Source: Amycolatopsis regifaucium
GTDB taxonomy: Bacteria; Actinomycetota; Actinomycetes; Mycobacteriales; Pseudonocardiaceae
Assembly (NCBI RefSeq): GCF_001613935.1
Contig: NZ_LQCI01000051.1
Coordinates: 324,008-388,007, forward strand
Reading direction: 5' to 3'
DNA: 64,000 nucleotides
Shown here: in pieces, positions 17,161 through 28,106 of the stretch
How the letters are laid out: the number at the start of each line of letters is the position of its first letter
How positions within the stretch are numbered: the stretch's first letter is position 1
Position numbers and translations under genes: made by a program
The notes under the pieces: model-generated
What the model saw: only the letters and a program-made list of their open reading frames with translations
What the model was told of the DNA's origin: nothing
Database searches by the model: none

Positions 17161-17615
17161 GGGCAACGCCCCTCAAGGTGTCGGGGGTGGACGAAGACAG
17201 GCACAGCCTGCCCGAGTCGATCAAGGTCCCTGACGCCAGGGTCCTCTTTCGGGATACCCAAATCGAGCGCGGCGAAACTCTTCTGTCACAGGAGATGTTC
17301 CCTCGTGGTCACCGGGGCGGGTCGATCTTCCGAGGGGCACGACACCTGCCAGGCGAAACCGTGGTGACGACGGCTACGAGGGCGGTCATCGGCGGCGTGT
17401 TCGCGGACGGAACTGGCCGGCGCAGGACATCTTCACCCTGGTCGGGCCGGAAAGCGGGCACCCCGTGACCCCGCGACCGTCGCCATGGCGGGAGCAAAGG
17501 ACGAGTTCGCCACCGTCCGGGTGGGCAAGGAGGCTTTCACGTCGGCTTCACCCGTGATGAGCCCGTGCCGGCCTTCCTCGCCCTCCCGACTCACCACGCC
17601 CCCTGAGCCTCAACC
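17161..17615. other. 455-bp intergenic region upstream of glgE
   Basis: No gene is supported here. The region separates the glgX stop (17616) from glgE and probably carries the promoter of the glgE-treS-mak-glgB unit. The only promoter-like signal I noted is listed separately (17276-17301). A GC-rich stretch around 17400-17600 shows no open frame with a ribosome site or recognisable motif. Confidence 0.5.
17276..17301 (-). promoter_or_regulatory. Candidate ECF sigma-factor promoter for the glgE operon
   Basis: On the minus strand GGAAC (17301-17297) is followed after exactly 18 nt by GTT (17278-17276). That resembles the GGAAC/T-N18-GTT class recognised by actinobacterial SigR/SigH/SigE-type sigma factors. 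It sits about 115 nt before the glgE start. The match is short, so chance is possible. Stress control of trehalose and glucan metabolism would make biological sense (inference). Confidence 0.3.
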
Positions 17616-19751
<2,136 letters not shown>

Positions 19752-19822
19752 GGCCCGATGATCGCAGATCCGGACCGCTGTCTTCCGCTCCTGCCAGAGG
19801 ATGTTTCCTCCGGCAACCGCCG

Positions 19823-21538
19823 TCAGGGTGTCGTTTCCGCCAGGACGAAGGTCTCTGGCGGCAGCCGGGCCTCGCGACCGTCCACGGTGGCCGTTCCCCA
19901 GGCGAGCAGGGTGGCGGTGGCCCCGAGCGGGATCCGCGCCTCGGCCCGGCCGAAGTTGCACGCCAGCCGGAGCCCGCCGCGGTGCAGTACGAGCCACGAC
20001 CCGTCGGGGGCGGTCTCCACGCGCAGGTCCGCCACCCGAGGATCGGCCAACTCGGGCCGCTCACGGCGCAACCGGATCAGATTCCGGTAAAGCTCCAGCA
20101 TTTCCCGGTGTCCCTCACGGTCCACTTCGGTCCAGTCCAGCCGCGAGCGCTCCACCGTGGCGGGGTCCATCGGATCGGGCACCTCGGCCTCACCCCAGCC
20201 GTGACGAGAGAATTCCCGCCGTCGTCCCGTGCGCACGGCCTCGGCGAGTTCCGGGTCCGGAAAGGAGGCGAAGAACTGCCACGGCGTGCTCGCGGCCCAC
20301 TCCTCCCCCATGAACAGCATCGGGGTGTAGGGCGAGCAGAACAGCAGCGCCGCGCCACAGGCGAGGCGGCCCGGCGCCACTGTCGCCGAGAGCCGGTCAC
20401 CGGTCGCGCGGTTGCCGATCTGGTCGTGGTTCTGGAGGTAGCCGAGGAACCGGTGCCCCGGTAGGACCGCGGTGTCGACCGGGCGGCCGTGGGTGCGCTC
20501 GCGGAACGACGACCAGGTGCCGGTGTGGAAGAACACCTCGCGCAGCACCCGTTCCAATGCGTCCGGGGCCGCGAAGTCGGCGTAGTAGCCGGAGGTTTCA
20601 CCGGTGAGCTTGACGTGCAGGGCGTGGTGCAGGTCGTCGGACCACTGGGCGTGCAGGCCGTAGCCCCCGCGCTCCCGCGAGGTCACCAGCTTCGGATCGT
20701 TGAGGTCCGATTCAGCGATCAGTGTCAGCGGCCTGCCGAGCACCGCGGACAGCGCGTCGGTCTCGGTGGCGAGCTCTTCGAGCAGGTGGGTGGCCCGCCG
20801 ATCGGCCAGCGCGTGCACCGCGTCCAGGCGCAGGGCGTCGAGGTGGAAGTCGCGAAACCAGCCCAGCGCGTTGTCGATGACGTACCGGCGGACCTCGTCG
20901 GAACCGGGGCCGTCGAGATTGAGCCCCGGCCCCCAGTCGTTCTGCCCGGCGAAGTACGGCCCGAACCGGTCAAGGTAGGCGCCCGAGGGGCCGAGGTGGT
21001 TGTAGACGACGTCGAGGACGACGGCCAGCCCGCGGGCGTGGGCGGCGTCGACGAACCGCTTGAGCCCGTCCGGCCCGCCGTAAGGCTCGTGGACCGCGCC
21101 CCAGAGCACCCCGTCGTAACCCCAGCCTGCGGTGCCGTCGAAGGAGTTGACCGGCAGCAGCTCGACGTGCGTGACGCCGAGATCGACGAGGTGGTCGAGC
21201 CGCTCGATCGCCGCGTCGAAGGTGCCGCCCGCGGTGAAGGTGCCGATGTGCAGCTCGTAGAGCACGCCACCGGGCAGCTGCCGCCCGGTCCAGGCGTCGT
21301 CAGCCCAGGCGAACTCGCTGTGGTCATAGACGCGCGACGCCTCGTGCACGCCGTGCGGCTGCCACCGTGACCGCGGGTCCGGCAGCGGCACGTCGTCGTC
21401 GTCGAGCAGGAAGGAGTAGGTGACGCCCTCCGCGTCGGCGTGCCACCAGCCGCCGTCACCGGCGGTCATCTCGTGCACCCCGGCGTCGACCCGGACCCGC
21501 GCCCGTTGTGCCTCGGGGGCCCACACGCTGAACCTCAT
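19823..21538 (-). CDS. treZ: Malto-oligosyltrehalose trehalohydrolase
   Basis: This 571-residue GH13_10 enzyme releases trehalose from the maltooligosyl-trehalose made by TreY. The short N-terminal CBM48-like module (MRFSVWAPEAQRARVRVDAG) is followed by LPGGVLYELHIGTFTAGGTFDAAIERL, VVLDVVYNHLGPSGAYL, HLDALRLDAVHALAD (nucleophile Asp), LTLIAESDLNDPKLV (Glu) and FLGYLQNHDQIGNRA. The ATG at 21538 overlaps the treY stop by 3 nt (ATGA), so synthesis of the two partner enzymes is coupled. Length and motifs match actinobacterial TreZ closely. Confidence 0.95.
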   Translation of the reverse strand: MRFSVWAPEAQRARVRVDAGVHEMTAGDGGWWHADAEGVTYSFLLDDDDVPLPDPRSRWQPHGVHEASRVYDHSEFAWADDAWTGRQLPGGVLYELHIGTFTAGGTFDAAIERLDHLVDLGVTHVELLPVNSFDGTAGWGYDGVLWGAVHEPYGGPDGLKRFVDAAHARGLAVVLDVVYNHLGPSGAYLDRFGPYFAGQNDWGPGLNLDGPGSDEVRRYVIDNALGWFRDFHLDALRLDAVHALADRRATHLLEELATETDALSAVLGRPLTLIAESDLNDPKLVTSRERGGYGLHAQWSDDLHHALHVKLTGETSGYYADFAAPDALERVLREVFFHTGTWSSFRERTHGRPVDTAVLPGHRFLGYLQNHDQIGNRATGDRLSATVAPGRLACGAALLFCSPYTPMLFMGEEWAASTPWQFFASFPDPELAEAVRTGRRREFSRHGWGEAEVPDPMDPATVERSRLDWTEVDREGHREMLELYRNLIRLRRERPELADPRVADLRVETAPDGSWLVLHRGGLRLACNFGRAEARIPLGATATLLAWGTATVDGREARLPPETFVLAETTP

Positions 21539-23817
21539 GCGTCTCCTCGCACCAGCAACGCGACCGGGTAACGGTCGAACAATTCGGACAGTCGCGGCCG
21601 GGTGCCGATCTCACGACCGGTCACCACGTCGGTCCACCTGCCGTCGGCGAGGGGCAGCACGGTGTCGCCCCAGCCACCGCCGGCTTCGAGGCCGACCGGC
21701 AGACGGGTCACCGCGACCACCAGATCGGCCGATCGGGTGTAGGCCAGCACGTGCGCCGCGGCGCTGCCCTCAGCCCGTAGCGGCCGGTAACCGGCGAACA
21801 GCGCGGGCCTATCGCGGCGCAGGCGCAACGCCTTGTGCGTGACCAGGAGCTTCGCGGCGCCGGATGCGTCGACGGCGGGCTGTTCGCCGTCGGCGATCCG
21901 GGCCAGGATGGCGCGACGGGCGCCGTAGTCGACCGGGCGCCGGTTGTCCGGGTCGACCAGCGAGAAATCCCACAGCTCGGTGCCCTGGTACACGTCCGGG
22001 ACGCCGGGAGCGGTCAGCTGGACCAGCTTCTGCCCGAGCGAGTTCGACCAGCCGGGACCGGTGATGCGGCCGGCGAAGGCTTCGACGTCCGCGGTCAGTT
22101 CGGCGTCGCCGAGGACGTCTTCGGGCCAGGCGGCGACGTCGGCCTCGAACTCGTCGTCATGGTCGGTCCAGCTGGTGCGGACCTTGGCCTCCTTCGCCGC
22201 CTTGTCCAGATAGTCCCGTAGCCGGTCCGGCTCGATCGGCCAGGTGGCGACCAGGGTCTGCCAGGCCAGCAGATTCAGCGACGGCTCGTCGATCCCGCGC
22301 CGCGCACTCCACCGGCGGACCGCGTCGGCGAACTCGCCGGGCACCTCCGCCAGCACGGCCATCCGGGCCCGGGTGTCCTCGGAGCGCTTGGTGTCGTGCG
22401 TGGTCAGCGTCGTCATCGCGGCCGGATGCCCGGCCTCGCGCGAGGCCGCGAGCCGGTGGAACTCCTCGACGTCCAGTCCGAAGCGGTCCGGATTGCCGCC
22501 GACCTCGTTGAGCGCGGCGAAGCGGGTGTAGCGGTAGAACGTCGTGTCCTCGGTGCCCTTCGCCACGACCATGCCGGAGGTTTGCTGGATCCGGGTGGCC
22601 AGCTCGCCGTCCGGCTCGGCGCGCACGCGCGCGTCGAGAGCCTCGAGCGCGGCTTCGAGGTCGGGCCGAGTCCGCCGGGCGGCGGCGATCGCGGCCGCCC
22701 AATGCGCCTCGCCTTCGGGCAGATAAGAGCGGTAGACGGGGAAGGCGACCATGGTTTCGGCGACGGCCGCGCGTGCGGCGTCCGCGTCCACGCCGCGCAG
22801 CAGCGCAGCGATCCGGCGTACCTCGGCGACCAGGATGCGGTCGGTGACCAGCCGCCGCGCCTCGGTCTCCACGGCGTGGTAGCCGGTTTCGAGGCCGAGT
22901 TCGGCCGCGAGCGCGGTGAACGCCGGCTCCGCGGCCGGGTCGAGGAACACCCCGGCGATCTCACGCAGGGCGTCGTAGCCGGTGGTGCCGTCGACCGGCC
23001 AGCTCTGCGGCAGCGGCTCCCCCGGGTGCAGGATCTTTTCCGCCACGATCCAGGCCCCCGGGGCGTTCTCCCGCAGCCGCTGGAAGTAGCCGCCCGGATC
23101 CGCCAGCCCATCCGGATGGTCGACGCGCAGCCCGGTGACGTCACCGTCGGCGACCCAGCGCAGTACTTCACCGTGTGTTTCGGCGAACACCTTCGGATCC
23201 TCGACCCGGACCGCGGCCAGCGTGGTGATGTCGAAGAACCGCCGGTAGGTCAGCTCGGCATTGCCGCGGCGCCAGCCCACCAGCCGGTAGTGCTGTCGCT
23301 CGTGTACCTCCCGCGGCGCGGCGCCCCCGGTACCGGGCGCGATCGGGAACCGATGGTCGTAGTAGACGAGTTCGTCGTCCTCGACGACCAGCTCGGCGAC
23401 CGCGTCGTCGTCGCCGAGCACCGGCAGCAGCAGCGGGCCGCGGTCCCAGTCGACGTCGAAGTACCCGGCGAACTCCGAGTCCCGGCCGTGGCGCAGGACG
23501 TCCCACCACCACCGGTTGACCTTCGGCACTTCGACGGACATGTGGTTCGGCACGATATCGACGACCAGCCCGAGACCGCTCCGCTTGAGCACCTCGGCCA
23601 GCTCCCGGCGAGCGTCCTCCCCGCCGAGCGCGGGCCGGGCCCTGGTCGTGTCGACGACGTCGTAGCCATGGGTCGAGCCCGGCGCCGCGTCCAGCACCGG
23701 CGACGCGTAGAGCGCGCCGATACCGAGGTCCCGGAGATACGCGGCCAGCCCGGCGGCGTCGGCGAAGGTGAACTCCGGGCGCAGCTGGACACGGTAAGTG
23801 GACGCGGGCACCGCCAT
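21535..23817 (-). CDS. treY: Malto-oligosyltrehalose synthase
   Basis: This 760-residue GH13_26 enzyme isomerises the reducing-end glucose of maltooligosaccharides to an alpha,alpha-1,1 linkage. Signatures are ASTYRVQLRPEFTFADAAGL at the N terminus, LGLVVDIVPNHMSVEVP, VTGLRVDHPDGLADPGGY (nucleophile Asp), WIVAEKILHPGEPLPQSW (Glu) and TLTTHDTKRSEDTRARM, the last very characteristic of TreY. The start ATG at 23817 overlaps the last base of the upstream glgX stop (TGATG). With treZ it forms the route that converts glycogen to trehalose. Confidence 0.95.
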   Translation of the reverse strand: MAVPASTYRVQLRPEFTFADAAGLAAYLRDLGIGALYASPVLDAAPGSTHGYDVVDTTRARPALGGEDARRELAEVLKRSGLGLVVDIVPNHMSVEVPKVNRWWWDVLRHGRDSEFAGYFDVDWDRGPLLLPVLGDDDAVAELVVEDDELVYYDHRFPIAPGTGGAAPREVHERQHYRLVGWRRGNAELTYRRFFDITTLAAVRVEDPKVFAETHGEVLRWVADGDVTGLRVDHPDGLADPGGYFQRLRENAPGAWIVAEKILHPGEPLPQSWPVDGTTGYDALREIAGVFLDPAAEPAFTALAAELGLETGYHAVETEARRLVTDRILVAEVRRIAALLRGVDADAARAAVAETMVAFPVYRSYLPEGEAHWAAAIAAARRTRPDLEAALEALDARVRAEPDGELATRIQQTSGMVVAKGTEDTTFYRYTRFAALNEVGGNPDRFGLDVEEFHRLAASREAGHPAAMTTLTTHDTKRSEDTRARMAVLAEVPGEFADAVRRWSARRGIDEPSLNLLAWQTLVATWPIEPDRLRDYLDKAAKEAKVRTSWTDHDDEFEADVAAWPEDVLGDAELTADVEAFAGRITGPGWSNSLGQKLVQLTAPGVPDVYQGTELWDFSLVDPDNRRPVDYGARRAILARIADGEQPAVDASGAAKLLVTHKALRLRRDRPALFAGYRPLRAEGSAAAHVLAYTRSADLVVAVTRLPVGLEAGGGWGDTVLPLADGRWTDVVTGREIGTRPRLSELFDRYPVALLVRGDA

Positions 23818-25934
23818 CAGGACTCCATTCGCTGGAGCACGATCAGGGATCGCGCCGGAAGGGTGAACTCGCCGCCACCGAGGATCGGCTCGCGTTCGGC
23901 GGGCTCGATTTCGCCCGTGGCGGTGTCGGCGACGACCGTCCACACCCGGCCGTAGCCGTCGCCGGGCAGGGTGGCGTCGATGTCTTCGTAGTGGGCGTTG
24001 AAGGCGAGCAGGAAGGATTCGTCCGTGACCTTCATCCCGCGCTGGTCGAGATCCGGGATCGCGTCGCCGTTGAGGAAGACCACGACGGCCTTGCCGAAGC
24101 CGTCATCCCAATTCTGCTCGGTCATCTTGGCACCGGCCGGGGTGAACCAGGCGATGTCACCGAGCTTGTCGCCCTTGCCGACCGGACGGCCCTGGAAGAA
24201 CCGGCGGCGCCGGAACACCGGGTGCTGGGCGCGGAACGCGGTCAGCCCGGCGGTGAAGCGCAGCAGGTCGGCGTTGTCGGCTGCCAGGTCCCAGTCGATC
24301 CAGGCCAGTTCCGAGTCCTGGCAGTAGACGTTGTTGTTGCCCTGCTGGGTGCGGCCGAACTCGTCGCCGTGCAGGATCATCGGCACACCTTGGGACAGCA
24401 GCATCGTGGCCAGCATGTTCCGCTGCTGGCGCAGCCGGAGTTCCAGCACCTCGGCGTCGTCGGTCTCGCCCTCGACACCGCAGTTCCACGAGCGGTTGTC
24501 GTCGGCGCCGTCGCGGCTGTCCTCGCCATTGGCCTCATTGTGCTTTTCGTTGTAAGACACCAGGTCTCGCAACGTGAAGCCGTCGTGTGCGGTGACGAAG
24601 TTGATCGAGGCGAAGGGACGGCGGCCGTCGTCCTGGTACAGATCCGACGAACCGGTGATCCGGGACGCGAACTCACCGAGCGTGGCGGGCTCCCCGCGCC
24701 AGAAGTCGCGGACGGTGTCCCGGTACTGCCCGTTCCACTCCGTCCACAGTGGGGGGAAGTTGCCGACCTGGTAACCGCCGGGCCCGACATCCCACGGCTC
24801 GGCGATCAGCTTGACCTGGCTGACGATCGGGTCCTGCTGCACCAGGTCGAAGAACGCGGACAACCGGTCCACGTCGTAGAACTCGCGCGCCAGCGCGGAG
24901 GCGAGGTCGAAGCGGAAGCCGTCGACGTGCATCTCGGTCACCCAGTACCGCAGCGAGTCCATGATCAGCTGCAGCGTGTGCGGGTTGCGCACGTTCAGCG
25001 AGTTGCCGGTGCCCGTGTAGTCCATGTAGTACTCGGGCTCCCCCTCGACCAGCCGGTAGTAGGCCTCGTTGTCGATGCCCCGCATCGACAAGGTCGGCCC
25101 GAGGTGGTTTCCCTCGGCGGTGTGGTTGTAAACCACGTCGAGGATGACTTCGATCCCGGCCTCGTGCAGGGCCTTGACCATGCTCTTGAACTCCTGGACC
25201 TGGCCACCTTCACCGGGCATCGCCGCGTAGGCGTCGTGTGGGGCGAAGTAGCCGATGGTGTTGTAGCCCCAGTAGTTCGTCAAGCCCTTCTGCGCCAGGC
25301 CGTGGTCGGTGACGAACTGGTGCACCGGCAGCAACTCCACGGCCGTGACCCCGAGGTCCCGCAGATGATCGACGACCACCGGATGCGCGAGCCCGGCGTA
25401 GGTGCCGCGCAACGACTCAGGGACGTCCGGATGCTTGACGGTCATGCCCTTGACGTGTGCCTCGTAGACGACCGTCTCGTTGTACGGGCGATTCGGCGGC
25501 CTGTCGTTGCCCCAGTCGAAGAAGGGATTGACCACCAGCGAGTAGGGCACACAGCCCGCGGAGTCGTCGTCATTGCGCTCCTCCGGTTGCTCGAACTTGT
25601 AGCTGAACAGCGACTCGTCCCATTTCACGCCGTGCGAGACGGCTTTGGCATACGGGTCGATGAGCAGCTTGTTCGGGTTGCAGCGCAGGCCGCGGGCCGG
25701 GTCATACGGGCCGTGCACCCGGTATCCGTAGCGCTGGCCGGGACCGATGTTGAGCAGGTAGCCGTGGTGGACGAACCCGTCCACCTCGTCGAGGCGGTAC
25801 CTCGTCTCGGTGCCGTCGTCGTCGAACAGGCAGAGTTCGACACGCTCGGCCACCTCGGAAAACACGGCGAAGTTCGTCCCCACTCCGTCATAGGTGGCGC
25901 CGAGCGGGTAGGGCGTTCCGGGCCAAGGCCGCAC
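23817..25934 (-). CDS. glgX: Glycogen debranching enzyme, isoamylase type (copy 2)
   Basis: This 705-residue GH13_11 debranching enzyme is the head of the coupled glgX-treY-treZ operon. CBM48 (YPLGATYDGVGTNFAVFSE) is followed by GQRYGYRVHGPYDPARGLRCNPNKLLIDPYA, EVILDVVYNHTAEGNH, GFRFDLASALAREFYDVD (nucleophile Asp), KLIAEPWDVGPGGY (Glu) and FVTAHDGFTLRDLVSYNEKHN. The GTG at 25934 has GAGGAG 8 nt upstream. Its product supplies linear maltodextrins directly to TreY. In copy 1 the equivalent region reads SLGSVPLSV between modules, so the paralogues may differ in preferred chain length (inference). Confidence 0.93.
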   Translation of the reverse strand: MRPWPGTPYPLGATYDGVGTNFAVFSEVAERVELCLFDDDGTETRYRLDEVDGFVHHGYLLNIGPGQRYGYRVHGPYDPARGLRCNPNKLLIDPYAKAVSHGVKWDESLFSYKFEQPEERNDDDSAGCVPYSLVVNPFFDWGNDRPPNRPYNETVVYEAHVKGMTVKHPDVPESLRGTYAGLAHPVVVDHLRDLGVTAVELLPVHQFVTDHGLAQKGLTNYWGYNTIGYFAPHDAYAAMPGEGGQVQEFKSMVKALHEAGIEVILDVVYNHTAEGNHLGPTLSMRGIDNEAYYRLVEGEPEYYMDYTGTGNSLNVRNPHTLQLIMDSLRYWVTEMHVDGFRFDLASALAREFYDVDRLSAFFDLVQQDPIVSQVKLIAEPWDVGPGGYQVGNFPPLWTEWNGQYRDTVRDFWRGEPATLGEFASRITGSSDLYQDDGRRPFASINFVTAHDGFTLRDLVSYNEKHNEANGEDSRDGADDNRSWNCGVEGETDDAEVLELRLRQQRNMLATMLLSQGVPMILHGDEFGRTQQGNNNVYCQDSELAWIDWDLAADNADLLRFTAGLTAFRAQHPVFRRRRFFQGRPVGKGDKLGDIAWFTPAGAKMTEQNWDDGFGKAVVVFLNGDAIPDLDQRGMKVTDESFLLAFNAHYEDIDATLPGDGYGRVWTVVADTATGEIEPAEREPILGGGEFTLPARSLIVLQRMES

Positions 25935-26014
25935 TGAGGTCTCCTCGAGCTGAATTCGTGCCGGGAACGTCCGCGGTGAGCGGACGCTTTATGGGGATCG
26001 GGTAACGGAGTCCG

Positions 26015-28006
26015 TCACCGGGGCAGCGGCCGGGCCGCTCGCAGCGGCGCCACCGCGGCGCGCACGCTCTCCGTGGTGAAGAAACCGTCTACGCTGACGG
26101 GAAGGCGAATCCGCCAGTTAGGGTACTGGTCGATCGTGCCGGGCAGGTTCGGCTGACGCACCTGGCCGGTGACGTCGGCGGGCGAGGTCAGCACCAGCCG
26201 GCACGCTGCCGATGCCAGCAGGACGTGTAATGCCACGACCGGATCTTCGTCCTCGATCCCTTGCCGGGCAAGGAGTTCACGGAGCGCGGCCCGCTCGGCG
26301 GCCGCCGCCTCGTACTCGGCGTCCACGCCGCGGTCCAGCAGGTTGAGCTCGGCGCGGACCCGGACGTGCTCATCGGCCAGCCACCCGGCGACCGTCGGCA
26401 GATCATGGGTGGAGATGCTGGCCATCGCCTCCGGGTCCCATTCGGCGGGCGGCACGAACGGCTGTCCAGGCGCGTCGTAGTCGCGCTGGAACCACAGCAC
26501 GGCCGAGCTGAGCACCCCGCGCTCGTGCATGGTTTCGGTGACGACCTCCTCGACCGTGCCGAGGTCCTCGCCGACGACCACCGCGCCCGCACGCCGCGCC
26601 TCCAGCGCGACCACGCCGATCATCGCTTCGGCGTCGTAGGAGACGTAGGTGCCGCGGTGCGCGGGTTCGCCCGGCGGGATCCACCACAGCCGCCACAACC
26701 CGGCGACGTGGTCGACGCGGATGCCGTCGCCGTGCCGTAGCACCCCGCGGATGACGTCCCGGAGCGGCGCGTATCCGGCCTCGGCGAGCTTGTCCGGCCG
26801 CCACGGCGGCAGGTTCCAGTCCTGGCCCTGCTGGTTGAACGCGTCCGGCGGGGCGCCGACGCGTGCCTCGGCGGCGAAGACCTCCCGCTGTGCCCAGGTA
26901 TCCGCGCCACCGGGGTGCACCCCGACCGGGAGGTCGTGCACGATGCCGGCGGGCATGCCCGCCTCGCGTGCCGCTCGCCGGGCGGCGCTCAGCTGGACGT
27001 GGCAGAGGTGTTGCAGCCAAACGTGGAAGCGGATCCGGTCCGTGAGTTCTTCGCGCGCCCGCGTGACGGCGGGGCCCGCTGGGTCACGCAGTTCTTCCGG
27101 CCAGTCGCGCCAGTCCGCGCCGTGTCGCTCGGCCAGCGCACAGAACGTGGCGAAATCGCGCAGGCCCGAGGTGTCGGGCAACTTCTCCACCCGGTGGGGC
27201 CACAGCAGTTCCAGCGCGGCCCGCTTGGCCGTCCAGACGGCGTCGTAGTCGATGAGGTCACCGTTGCGGTCCGGGGTCAGCGACAGGACCGCTTCCCGTG
27301 TGGCGCGGTCGGCCCGCTCGAACGTCTCGGTGGCGGTGACGCGCAGGTAGATCGGGTTGGCGAAGCGACGGCTGGCCGGAGAGTACGGCGAGCGCTCCAC
27401 GGGGTGCGCAGGGCTGATCGCCTGGACGGGATTGACCAGCAGCACGCCGGTGCCGAGCTCACGGGCCGAGCGCACGGCGAACTCGGCCAGGTCGGCGTAG
27501 TCACCGATCCCCCACGAATCGGCCGAGTGCAGGGCGTAGAGCTGAAGCATCCAGCCCCACGCCGGCGGGGCTTCAGGCAGCTTGGCGGGCACCACCGCCA
27601 GCACGACCTCCTGCTCGGCCGTGACGACGCGGTGCCAGCCGAGCGGCAGATCCGACGGCAATTCGTCCTCGACGTGGCGCCGGACACCGTCCTCCAGCAC
27701 GACCTCGGCGGCCACGCCGAGCGGGTAGGTGGCGCCCTCCCGCACGACGATCGTCGGCGGCAGCGCGGTCGCGGCCCGGGCGGCTTCGACATCGGCGAGG
27801 GCCCGCTCGACGTCGGCCTCCCCTGAGGCGTTCACGCCGAACTGGGCGAGAACGGCGACGACGACATCGTCGGCCACCTCGACCCACTCGTGATCGGAAT
27901 TCTCATAGCGGGTGGCTATGCCGTAGGCGTCGGCGAGCCGGGCAAGGGGGCGGGTTTCGTCTCGGGCCACTCGACAAGCATCACGGTGCGAAGGTGATCG
28001 CGCCAT
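26015..28006 (-). CDS. malQ: 4-alpha-glucanotransferase (amylomaltase)
   Basis: This GH77 enzyme disproportionates maltodextrins. The barrel carries SWGIGDYADLAEF, ISPAHPVERSPYSPASRRFANPIYL, GDGIRVDHVAGLWRLWWIP (nucleophile Asp), GAVVVGEDLGTVEEVV (acid/base Glu) and MASISTHDLPTVAGW. An N-terminal extension of about 150 residues before the barrel is normal for actinobacterial MalQ. The start is uncertain: ATG at 28006 and GTG at 27970 are both in frame, and no strong ribosome site decides. An even longer in-frame reading begins at 28045. It lies 80 nt upstream of glgX copy 2 and would regenerate chains usable by TreY and GlgX. Confidence 0.9.
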   Translation of the reverse strand: MARSPSHRDACRVARDETRPLARLADAYGIATRYENSDHEWVEVADDVVVAVLAQFGVNASGEADVERALADVEAARAATALPPTIVVREGATYPLGVAAEVVLEDGVRRHVEDELPSDLPLGWHRVVTAEQEVVLAVVPAKLPEAPPAWGWMLQLYALHSADSWGIGDYADLAEFAVRSARELGTGVLLVNPVQAISPAHPVERSPYSPASRRFANPIYLRVTATETFERADRATREAVLSLTPDRNGDLIDYDAVWTAKRAALELLWPHRVEKLPDTSGLRDFATFCALAERHGADWRDWPEELRDPAGPAVTRAREELTDRIRFHVWLQHLCHVQLSAARRAAREAGMPAGIVHDLPVGVHPGGADTWAQREVFAAEARVGAPPDAFNQQGQDWNLPPWRPDKLAEAGYAPLRDVIRGVLRHGDGIRVDHVAGLWRLWWIPPGEPAHRGTYVSYDAEAMIGVVALEARRAGAVVVGEDLGTVEEVVTETMHERGVLSSAVLWFQRDYDAPGQPFVPPAEWDPEAMASISTHDLPTVAGWLADEHVRVRAELNLLDRGVDAEYEAAAAERAALRELLARQGIEDEDPVVALHVLLASAACRLVLTSPADVTGQVRQPNLPGTIDQYPNWRIRLPVSVDGFFTTESVRAAVAPLRAARPLPR

Positions 28007-28106
28007 CTGTGCGAGCGAAGTCACTCCGAGCACCGCCCGGGTCACCCCGGGTGGGCAGTGTCAAGACTCGGAGATCGGCCTGTGGAAGCCTCGTCGTGAG
28101 CCGGTC

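Noticed and set aside
17178..17468. Short plus-strand open frame upstream of glgE
   Set aside because: No ribosome site, no motif, and it overlaps the likely promoter of the minus-strand operon.
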